64,000 nucleotides of DNA from assembly GCA_008360975.2 (NCBI GenBank), contig VLJF02000454.1, positions 1 to 64,000 of the forward strand, written 5' to 3'. This document shows positions 39,201 to 51,200 of the stretch, one piece after another; the stretch's first letter is position 1, and each line of letters starts with the position of its first letter. The translations under genes were made by a program, and so were the position numbers. Source of the stretch: Lichenostomus cassidix (lineage: Eukaryota; Chordata; Aves; Passeriformes; Meliphagidae). The notes beneath the pieces are model-generated. The model was not told the DNA's origin and did not search any database. It saw nothing but the letters and a program-made list of their open reading frames with translations.

Positions 39201-42200
39201 TTTCTTAATTCAAGATTATTTTTAGGAGCAGATACAGGTATTTTTTCATGTATGTGCTGTGTGGTAGACACTCATCTACTGCTAGTTATGTCTCTTGTAT
39301 TGAGGAACTCCACATTGCATAAGTGATGTTTTTCAAAACATTACATTGAGGTGCAATCACTTTTGGAAACAGTGTTTTAAAGTGTTTAATATCTTTTATT
39401 TCATTCTTTCCAGTGATTAATAAGACTCCAACACAAAATTAGATGTTCTCTAATTTTCACTACAGAATGTGTAAATTGATCATCTAGAAGGCCATATTGA
39501 AGTTCTAAATAATTAATCTCTGAATTGACAGATTAAATGTTAGCATTTCAAACCTGGGTTCAGTTCAAAACTAGACACTGCTGGTTTTTATAATAAACCA
39601 TCAATCTCATTGGCTATACTCCTTATGTTACATTTATAGATCCTAGAAACTAATACTGAAATCACAGCATTTTTAGATCACAGAAACTGATCTACTGCGT
39701 TCTACTACACATTACTGTCTGTCATTTAAAACTGATGTAGGAATCTAAACACTGAATTCAGAGTACTTAACAAAGGAGATGCAAATCATTTAAAATGTTT
39801 GTTTTTATCTTTGCTGCTTTTCCATTGAATCTGTGCTGCTTCTGTGCAACTGTTTTCCACTGTAGAATCTCCATCCTGCTGCCTTGCTTCTCGTGAGCGT
39901 ATATACAAAACTAGTGATGTAGCTGGGCCTGCCTCTGCTATTTCATCTCTCTCTCACAAACTGAAGGGTGGGTATGCATGACAACGTAGCAAGGTTATTC
40001 AGATTTTTTACATGCAAAATGTTTTGGGATTGTTTTTTTTCTCCCTCCACTCATTTTCATTTCATTCATGTAATAAAATGTTTTGAAAGCGAATGTTGAA
40101 GTTTGGTATTTCTTGGGAGCTCATCTGATGTAATCATTCAGTGTTGCCTTCCCAAGTTGCAGCAACTCCATGATACACAATCTAGCTGTCTCTGCTTTGT
40201 AAACAGGGAAGTGACTGTTAATCTAATTACACCTTTTTTCAAACAATAGGCATAAGAAGTGTGTAAGAAGAAACAGGAAACAAAATCTGGGATTTTTTTT
40301 TTTTTTGCTTACAGTCAAAGCAGCTTGCTATATTACGTGGTTTTTCCTTTGGGAGATTTTTTTTTGTGCTGATACTTTAGAATGCTAATTGGGCTTATCT
40401 ATCTGTATATGTGCAAATCCAAGCCTTTGTTTTTTTTAAAAACAAGATACTTTGTTGTTGGAAGCTATTGTTAGGCTACAGCTTTCATAAGCAGTTTTGT
40501 TCTGGAATGTTTTCCTCATTGCTGTTTGCTAATCGTGCATGTACTTTAAATTTGATACTTTGCTGAATGGCTTGAAGTCTTCTGTGTCCTCTAAAATTGT
40601 CATCTTTTGCCTTCCTTTTTCTCTTTTATGAAGCGTTTTGTTAAAGTTTCTATCTAAAGTGTTTTCTCATCTGGCAGACCTTTAAGTAATCTTTCCATTT
40701 GTTTCTGGGAAAAATGTGTATAAAAGTAATTCCAATTTGCATTTCAGAATTTATCACTAAATAAGCATCTCAAAATAGCTCATCAGGAAAACTGGTGAAT
40801 AACTAAGCTGGCGTGATTGAAGTGGTTGGACTGATACTTAAGAATTTTTTTTCTTTTAGCAAGAACAGTCATTTTATAAACCACCATTTACCATGCTGTT
40901 TCTTGCCTTCCTATTCCATCTCCCCCCTCCAAGTGAAAAACAAGTATAGAACTCAAAAGAATGAAGACAGATTAGGCTCTCAAAATTGATTGAATATTTG
41001 AGATACTATATTTTACTGTTTGCATTTGATGTATTATTCCTGAATATAGACACAATATTTCTTCCCTGCCCAGAGAACTATGAACTTCTGCCATGTCCTG
41101 GGAAGGCAGGAGAGTATCCTAACCTTCCAGCTTGTTAAATATTCCAGTATAATTCATTACCTGCACTTTTCTGTTGTTGATTTTATTGTAATGTGTTTAA
41201 ATATTGAAATAGCAAAATAATAATAATATTTTTTTTGTAACCTGAGGAAGCCTCTGGGTTGGTAAATCCTGCTAATGCTGCTCAAAAGAAATTATTTTTA
41301 ATACCGTGAGATAATAAGAAAAAATGGCATGTATTTTCTAGCATAGGGATAAGGGTTTGTGATTGAGAAACAAAAACTGGTTTGTTTTTGAGAACTTCAG
41401 AAAGTTGCTTCAGCTCCCATAATACCTAAGAAACAAACACTGATTCCACAGCTTCTCATACTGAAGGTACTAGATATAAGGTAACTGTCAGCCCTGTTCC
41501 CATTAGAAATCAAGGCCTAAATTTGCGAATATTCTCTGATTAATTGAAACTTTATTTTTTAAGAAATAGTTGCTTTCCCAAAAATGTGCCCAGACAAGTG
41601 CAATAACCATTTAATATCTAGGAAAGTATAATATTCCTAAGTACTGTGTCCTAATTCTGCAGGCCTTACTAGGGAAACACTTCTCATATTGAACTGATGA
41701 AAATTCTAAATCAGAAGGATTTAACTCTGTGTTCAAGATTTTGCAGTGTAAGGATTTATGGAGAGACAGTTTTATTAACTGCTGCAAGCCTTAATGAGCT
41801 GCTTTTTGCATATATTTGTTGTGTATGTACTTCTGTTAAGCTACCTGTAGTTCCTATAGCTCCTATAGTCTTACAGCTCTATAGAGTAATGTATGTACAA
41901 AGTCACTGTGCATAGGACTAATAAATTCGTGCTTCAAAGTAAAAGGACATCATTGACCAGAGTTGGCCATTTTACTTAGTGGTTGAAAAACGTGTCTGTT
42001 TTTGTGTGGGGGAGGTTTAAGTGTTCTGGTAGTAGAATATGGTTAGATTGTGGTCTTTAAAAAGTAAATTCCTCAGATTATCAGTTTAAGTAGTTTTGAG
42101 CATATTTGTCAATCTGTTGCCCAGTTTCCCTTGTTTACTTCAGTGTTTACTGCCTACAATTCCTGACTTTTAAACATTACAGGAAATAAATCTTAGCAAT

Positions 42201-45200
42201 ACATTTGATCTCTATGCAAGTCTCCTGTTGCAGTCAGTCTGTCACATGTTGAGATAATAGATAAATAGTCCCTGGTTTCTGTTGCAACGGTGGTAAACTT
42301 AGTTAACTCCTGTAATTTTAGCTAATTATGTACATTATGTCCTTTACTAGTGTTTTGTAGAAACAGTGGACTGTGCCTTTTGATACCTCCATAGTAGTGT
42401 TTTCTCTGTAGAAACTTCCTAACACTTGTTTCTATGTATCTTTGGGAAAAGAAATGTACTGAAAGTATTCTAGGGGTAAAAAAACCCTTCATGTTTCCTT
42501 TCATTTTGATGTGAACAGAAGCATGTGTTTGATCTTTATCTTGTGTTCGGGTCTTTAGTCCTTCTTTTGTACTCTTAAAGGTGTCACTGTCAGCATATAA
42601 CAACTCAGTTATAAAATATTATACAGGTGACCGAATGAATTTCACAGGAGCTGCTAGACCGATTTCTCCAGCAGGAAAATCAGACATGTCATCAAAACAC
42701 AGAGCTGACTGCAGGTCACCCAAGCTTGATGTGCGGATGAACAGAGCTGCTGCTGAGCAGAAGAAACCCAGAAACACTGACGGCTTGTCTGCCAGTGAGT
42801 GTCTGATGCTGAAATCAGACGCCGCCAAGCTGCGGTCAGACTCGCACAGCAGGTCTTTGTCGCCAAATCATAACACTTTGCAAACACTAAAAACTGATGG
42901 AAGAACAACTCCTGGTCTGAGAGCTGAATCTCCAGGGCCAGGAACCCGGTCGACTTCTCCGAAGACAAAGACGCTTACAGCTGTTAGATCTGGTGCTAGT
43001 TCTCCACGATCCTCATCGCCTCATGACAAAACTCTACCTCAGAAAGTTTCATCCCCTGTAAAAACAAAGCTTGATCCTCCTCGAGAACGCTCCAAATCAG
43101 ATTCTTACACGTTAGATCCAGACACCCTTCGCAAAAAGAAAGTGCCGCTAACAGAACCCTTAAGGGGGAGGTCCACTTCACCCAAACCAAAAATTATTGC
43201 AAAAGATGAGAAACCTGCTGCAGAAACTGAAAATAGAGCTCCTTCCCCTCATGTCGTACAAGAAAATCTTCACAGTGAGGTAGTTGAAGTCTGTACTTCG
43301 AGTACCTTAAAGACTGACAGCATTACAGATACCACCTGTGAAGACAACACCGAATTCAGAAGTGTGGATGATAGTTCTAACAAAGTTCATTTCAGCATTG
43401 GAAAAGCACCACTGAAGGATGAGCAAGACATGAGAGCATCTCCAAAAGTGAGCCGTAAATGTGCTGGCAGGCATACAAGACCCAAAAAGGAAAAATCCAA
43501 CTTCCTTTTCAAAGGCGATGGCTCCAAGCCCATAGAGCCTGCCAAGCAAGCAATGTCGCCTTCTGTTGCAGAATGTGCTCGAGCTGTATTTGCTGCATTT
43601 CTTTGGCATGAAGGAATAGTTCACGATGCTATGGCATGCTCATCTTTTTTGAAGTTTAATCCAGAACTGTCCAAAGAGCATGCACCCATACGAAGCAGTC
43701 TTACTCAACAACCTGCAGAGGAAAAGGAAACCAAGTTGAAAAATAGACATTCGTTGGAAATATCATCTGCCCTTAACATGTTCAACATCTCACCTCATGG
43801 ACCAGATATATCGAAAATGGGTAGCATCAATAAAAACAAAGTCCTCTCTATGTTAAAAGAACCACCTCTGCATGAAAAGTGCGAGGATGGAAAAACTGAA
43901 ACTACCTCCTTTGAAACATCCAGTCATCACACAATGAAATCCAAGTCTCCTCTTCCATTAACATTGCAGCACCTAGTAGCTTTCTGGGAAGATATTTCTT
44001 TAGCAACCATTAAAGCAGCTTCCCAAAACATGATTTTTCCAAGTCCTGGTTCTTGTGCAGTCTTAAAGAAGAAGGAAAGTGACAAAGATAACAAAAAAGC
44101 TAAAAAGGAGAAAAAGAAAAAAGAAAAGGTAGAGACTAGGCCAAGGGGAAATCTTTTTGGTGAGATGGCTCAGCTTGCCATGGGAGGACCTGAAAAAGAC
44201 ACCATCTGTGAGTTGTGTGGAGAATCCCATCCATATCCAGTGACTTACCACATGAGACAAGCTCATCCAGGTAGGACTTCATATTTTTAATTTATTTAAA
44301 GTATATTTCACACACATGTTCTGGTATAGTTACTATTATGAAAATGTGTCAGGCTATCCTTTCTATTATATACACTAAATTAAAATTCATACTTGCATAC
44401 AAAGTACTGGCACATCTTTGTGTGTAATTCTAAGTAGTTACAGATCTAAACTTTCAAAGTTGTTTGAAACAAGGTCAGAATAGTGCTCTGACTTTACAGT
44501 AGCTCTTCAGAAACGTGCCATTTTTTGCACTTTAGGATTTGAAACTGCTGAGAAAATTGAAAATAAAATGAAAAATCAGATTGGTCAGAGTTTCTACACT
44601 GCCAGAAGTTTTCTGTTCTACTGTCAAGAGTAGAAAACCTCTGTCTGCTGTGACAGTACTGGATATCAGTGGCTTAAAATTTTTTGTGTACTTGCTAATA
44701 TATACTTTTTTTATAGTTCTGTGTGCAAAGTTAAAGCAAAATTACTATTCAGCAATTATCAGTGTCCTGAATCTTTCTGAGAAATTCTAATCAACAAAGG
44801 AATATGCTCCATTCCCTCTTAAACTTTGTTAGCTAGGAGGCAAGGTTTTCATGTTTGTTAAATTACTAGGAACTGTTGGCTAGCTTATAATACTGGTGAT
44901 GTTACCATCACTTAGGTGTCTGAATAGGGAGCTGTTCATGCTTTGGACAGGTTCATTATAAAAACCTGAAAACTACAGTGCGTTTGGATTCTTTGGACAC
45001 TGGTGAGACACATTGACAAGAACCTTATTTTGTAATCAATTCAGACATACAGAAAAAGTAGAAAATTAGGCCAGGAAAAGACAAGTGTCTTCCTTTCCCC
45101 CCTCTTCTTTTACATCAATAAATAATAGAGTAATAATCTTTCTTCTGAAGTAACTTGTTCTCACCTTTCCCCTGATACAGGCTGTGGCCGCTATGCAGGT

Positions 45201-48200
45201 GGCCAAGGTTACAATAGCATTGGGCACTTCTGTGGAGGATGGGCTGGGAATTGTGGCGATGGTGGCATTGGAGGGAGCACCTGGTATTTGGTTTGTGATC
45301 GATGCAGAGAAAAATATCTCCGTGAAAAGCAAGCAGCAGCAAGAGAGAAGGTATTTTCAGCTCATACGTTTAGCTGTCCATCTGCTTAATTGTGCTGTGT
45401 TCACAACTTGAAAAGAAGGGTTAGTTTAAGGAATCTGAATTATGAATTTCACTATTTAGAAGGTTTTGGAATATCCTGTTATCATTGATAGGTTTAAGAT
45501 AATAAAATAGAAACTTAGCTGACTTCTGAGCAGATTTCTTCCCTTCAGATTGTAGTGTTTTCAAATTTGTAAAATAATTTTATTTTTTTATCCCAATATA
45601 ACCAGAGGATTGAATGTAATTAATTTTTTAAGTATCTGTCAGTTTATTTAAATTTGAATGGTTTTGTTTGCTGAAATGAGTGCCATTTTAACTTTGTGTT
45701 TATAGTTTAATGATCCTCATAATCCAGATCATTGGATACAAGATGCCACTAGAGCAGTTTTTAATGGGAATAGTACAAGTGATGTTTTTCTTATATTGGT
45801 CTTCCAGGACTAATTTGAAATTATTATTATTATTATACTTATTAAAGTATGCAAATATGTTGATGTTTTAAGGTAAAAAGATCAATGCTAATTTAACTTT
45901 ATTTTTTAAACTAAACTTTCTGAAACTTTTTTTGCACGCAAAATTGATCCTGAGGTAAATGTCAAAAAGTACTAGCTGTTTATTAAAGGTTTGCAAAGGA
46001 AGGAAAGTAATAGAAATGCATTTTGTCATAGAAGGTATTTTACAGGAGGTAGAATTAAGCAGCCCTAGTCTAAGCTATGTTGTCAGATTTTCCTGTGGTG
46101 AATTTAATTATACAGTATTTCAATTTATCTAGATCAAACAATCTAGGAGAAAACCAATGCAAGTTAAGACACCTCGTGCCTTGCCAACTATGGAAGCTCA
46201 TCAAGTGATTAAAGCCAATGCTCTGTATTTACTATCACTGAGTAGTGCTGCTGAGCCCAGTATCCTCTGCTATAACCCTGCAAAAGCATTTCAGTCTCAA
46301 CTTCCCAGTCTCAAAGAAGGAATTTCTGAAGACTTTCCCATAAAGATGCCATGTCTCTATCTACAGACATTAGCAAGGTACTTAAAAGAAGTGTATTAAT
46401 ATTGATTTTGACACTCATCTGTGTATAGTGTTGGATAAAAATGTGTATGTAAACTGTATATATAAACTATGTATATATATAAATGTATATTTTCCTAATT
46501 CTTTATGTTTTTTCCTCTGTCTCTTTTGATCCACGATCTTGTTAAATTTTTTAGATTGTATTTTCTCCTAGAGGTCAAGTAATGCCCTAAGTAGCTTTTG
46601 TATGCTAAGTATTTTATAATAACAATTCTGTTTCTGTCCAAAGAATTCAGAATTTCCCAAAGAGTTTAACTTAGTGTGTTAGTAGCTAAGTGCTTCTTAT
46701 GTGTGCTACTTTTTCCTCTTATTTTTCCTTCTTAAAAATAGTAAGAAGGAAACCAGAACACTTGTGCTTTCTTGGTATTTCTAAGTAGATTTCACTGTAG
46801 TGTCTCTTGTTTATGTTGGGTAGACATTTGGGCCTAAAATACATTTGGGAAGTAACTAATGAAAATACTAAAAAGATAGAAAGGGGTGATCCCCATTCCC
46901 TGTTGGTTTAAAATGCCACTGTATTTTCCATGAGCACTTTGTAGTCACAACCAGCTTAAAAGCATTAATAGGTGAAGAGTAAGTGAATAGCATTGGCTAA
47001 GTGTATTGGCAAACTACTTTTGTTTTTGTGTGTGTTTCAGCAATTTTTAATCTTAAATCCTAATTTAAAAATCTGATTTGGTGTAGGCATCATCATGAAA
47101 ACTTTGCTGGGTACCAGGATGACAACCTCTTCCAGGATGAGATGAGATACTTGCGCTCAACTTCAGTTCCTGCTCCATACATCTCCGTTACTCCTGATGC
47201 CAGCCCTAATGTCTTTGAAGAGCCAGAGAGCAACATGAAATCTATGCCCCCAAGGTACTTCCTTGTAATTCTAGGTACTGCATACAGATATTAAAGCAGT
47301 AGCATAACACCAGTTTTTAAAAAAAGGAAAACATTGCTGCAGTTAAGAAGCTAAAGGATCAGATCAGTCTCTGAAATGCAGCATAAAAGCCAAAAGCATA
47401 TGAAGTTGTAGTTAGAAAATCTTCAGTAAATCGTAGCATATCAGATATATTTTCAACTGTTGGCAGTGGAATATGTTTGACTGTAAATATGCAAGGAATA
47501 TACAAATAAGAACTGAAACTTTTAACTGTACTTCGCACCAATTACTTCACTCTAGAAAGATCCTGGGTTTGGAGCCCAAATTCCAAAAAAACATCTGTTG
47601 AGTTGATAAGGATTCTTAGCATATAGAGAAATTTATCCATAGCCTCTACTTTAGGCCTGCTTATTTCCCCATAAAGATAATTTCCCAGAATCTATAGAAC
47701 TGAAGAAGTGATCTAAAGATCAATAATCCAAGGACCATAACTGCTGCAAAGTCCGTGAAAATGTAGCAGGTTTTTTTCGTTATATATCTGGTTTTTGCCA
47801 CAACTGATTTAAGTGCAGATTAATGGCTTTTTTGAAAGCAAGTAACTGTTGTTCTTTTAGGATTTCATTCTGAAGGGAAGTTTGAACAGGAAGAAATTTC
47901 ATCACCTTACATTATTCAAAGCGAATGTTGCTGCTTTGTTCTGTGGGACATATAAATGTCACTGAAGAAGTGACAGTGCTGTCTAGGACCAAGATTGCTA
48001 GATGGTTTCTGTCAGGTTAAGCCACTTTCTTGTCTCATTAAGTTTCCTGTGAGGTATAAAAATCTTTGTTTCACCTGGGAAAAAATGGCTCTTACTATTA
48101 ATAATAGTCCAGAATCTACTAAGATGCTTAGTGTTTTCAGATATCAGTGATTCCTCATGTTATAGTGAGGACGTAATGAAGAGAAAATCTGCTTTTAATC

Positions 48201-51200
48201 TGTTTCTATTTCAATTTGTTATATTTCATACTGACTGAAAAAACAGTTTATTGGAATACTACAATCTATAATGTAGTCTTTTCAGAAATAGAACTTTTCT
48301 AACAAAACTCCTTAAGAGTGCATCGTATTGGTGTATTCCTTTATTAAAACTGTGGACACCATGGTCTCCTGAGGCCTATAGGGACAGCATAAGCTGGGAG
48401 TCCTTCTGCAGACTGTAAGAAGTCCACTGAAGGTAAGGAGTAAAACATGTCAGAGGTATAGCTGTAGCTATTCAAATTTGACTTTAAGGCTAATGATGTT
48501 AGAAACTATTACTTCACATAAAGTTCTAAATTTCAGTTGGCTTGCGTATTAAAAAGTCACTTCATAGATGTTCTCACATGCATTCTCAGGACAAGTTTGG
48601 TCTGCAACTTCAATTTAGGCATGATCTGAATGTTTGTATCTCTCTAAAATAAATACCTAAATTCTTGGAACTTATCATATCCATCATTACATTTGTTTAT
48701 AAAGCACCTGCATGCTTTTTCACCGTGTGTAATTCTAATGTGTTCCTTCTTTTCCAGCATTTTAACGGTTAATGGGTACATAAGACAGATTTTCATGCAG
48801 TAGTAGCATTGTGATTATGAAATGCATGTATCCTTATTTAATATTGATGTATAATTCAGGTATACTCTGTGTATTTGTTAATGAGTGCATTACTTCACTC
48901 ATTTCTTTGTAGTTTGGAAACCAGTCCAATAACAGATACAGATCTTGCAAAACGCACAGTCTTTCAAAGATCATATTCAGTTGTTGCATCAGAATACGAC
49001 AAACAGCACTCAATTTTGCCAGCACGTGTAAAAGCAATCCCCAGGAGACGAGTCAACAGTGGAGATGCAGGTAAGAGTACAGACATCAGAAGCAGGCAAA
49101 AATTATTCAAGGATTTGCAGTTCTTCTTGGAAACTGTAGACAAATAGATCTTTTATAAGATCTATATAAGACAAATAGATCTTTTATAAGATCTTTTCTT
49201 TTTCATTATAAAACAAACTAATAGTAAACATTATGTATTTGTTAATTGGCACAGAATTAGCCTAAGGTTGGCTCAGGATATACTGTAATTCTGAAATATG
49301 TGATGAATCTTCTTTGCCTGATTTAAAAGTGGAGGTGCTATTTTCTTTTTCAGTTGAAGCGTCATTTCTCCATGTTGCATTATTTATGCAATTTTCTCAT
49401 AGAAAAAAAAAATCAATTCTAAAAGTGCTTTATTGCTTTTCATTTTTACTGTGGCTATAAAATTAAAATGCTTAAAGAATCTAATGTATGCATATTTTTA
49501 TGCTTTTAAATAGAAGTGGGGTCCTCTCTCCTGAGACATCCATCTCCTGAACTTTCTCGGTTAATCTCCGCCCACAGCTCTCTTTCCAAAGGAGAGAGAA
49601 ATTTCCAGTGGCCAGTATTGGCATTTGTAATCCAGCATCATGATCTGGAAGGACTTGAAATAGCAATGAAACAAGCCTTAAGGAAATCTGCTTGCCGAGT
49701 CTTTGCCATGGAGGTATTAATGTACTGATGGATCTTGTATGATTAAAATAAGATGGTTGTAAATTCTGTCTTGGAACTATTTTTTTTTAAGATTATGCTA
49801 TGTTCCCTGTAATATAGTTACTATTTTCCTATAAACTACTTCAGCTACAGAGCAATGACATCTTTTTGAACATCTTTGCATTATTATTTGTCTGTCCAAA
49901 TCATCAGTGCACCTCCTTGCATAAATGGTTTAAGAAATGGTTTTACTCCAGTTTTGCTTAACCAGTTGATAACTCCTCGTATGTAATTTGTTTTAGGCCT
50001 TCAACTGGCTTCTTTGTAATGTCATTCAAACAACTTCTCTTCATGATATTTTATGGCATTTTGTGGCTTCCCTGACTCCTTCACCTGTAGAGCCTGAAGA
50101 AGAAGAGGATGAAGAAAATAAATCAAATAAAGAAAATGCAGAACAAGTAAGTGAGGTTCTGCACTCCTTTCATCTCTGCTGATTTTGTAGGCAAATTAAG
50201 AATGCTTTTATGTGAAAAAATGTCCTTAATCCTCTCTCTGTGAATTTCACGAGTTCAATGAGTTGAACTCATTTTGTAGGCATACATTAATTTTTTTTCT
50301 AAATCATCAGATTCTCTGTGCTGATGAATTACATGGTCTTTTAATGCATTATTTTTCAGTATTTATAGGAAATAAGAAAAAAAAAGCACAAGCATGTTGC
50401 TAATCCATTAAAAGAATCTGCAGTTTGCTTTTTCATTCCTCCTTTGCCCTGCAAAAAGAAGACAGAAAAGAAAATATTTTTTTAGCAGCTTTGTGGTTTG
50501 GTTTACTATGTTTTTTGGTGTTCTAAGGAAAGCCTATAGTTAATTATGAAAATGCCTAGTTAATTTACATAATTCTTTGTTTGTGTATATATATATAAGC
50601 AATTACATAAGTAATTCTATATGCACTAGTTAGACTTAATTTGGAGATTTAAGAAAAATCTATTGGTCTGAAAATGTAGCATGTAAAATAGTATAGTCTA
50701 ACATATCACACTTTCAAAAGGTCTCTTCACACAACGTCTTCTAAACTTAGCTCTGATTTAAAACATTATCATGTCCACAAAGAATAGTTCCAAAAAATCA
50801 TGCTAGTGCTGTTAGTAAATCAGGGTAATCTTTATCACTTCAAATCTAATCCATCTTTGAAATTACATGTTCTGAAATAAGTCTTTTCAGCATTGTAACC
50901 TGGTACATTGCTGTTCTGGCACTGACACACTTCAATTAGGAATTAGTGTTTTCACAGCACTAATGAAATGCAGCACTGATAACATTAGCTTAGTTACCAA
51001 GTTTGCTGTGGCTGGGTTTTGCTGCTCTCACAAATTCGGTTTCAACAGCTGGAATATGTTAGTTTTTCTAGTTTGTTTCTTTGTTTTCAAATTATTGCAG
51101 TGTAATGTTTCACGTCTTTAAAGCATGAGAAATATGTGTCAGTATAGAATATACTTCCCAAATCCCTGTTTGAGGCTTATGTGTAACTTACTGTAAAAAT

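Larger units (their letters stand above)
33208..39865 (+). other. Intron E15-X1 (6.7 kb) with coding-like debris
   Basis: The longest gap in the window. Most is AT-rich and featureless. Two parts look unlike the rest: 36558-36842, open for about 95 codons on the minus strand and less AT-rich, and 37694-37957, a plus-strand frame with decayed coding character broken by four stops. Both are listed separately. A short AT repeat (ATTAATATT) lies near 37590-37615. Confidence 0.6.

Noticed and set aside
42581..42626. Possible upstream start for E16 (open frame extends to 42581)
   Set aside because: It begins at GTG inside the intron; an acceptor at 42621-42626 and phase with E14/E15 mark the true exon start.
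42619..44266. Several minus-strand open frames across E16
   Set aside because: They are antisense shadows of a long conserved plus-strand exon; the plus frame alone matches MYCBP2.
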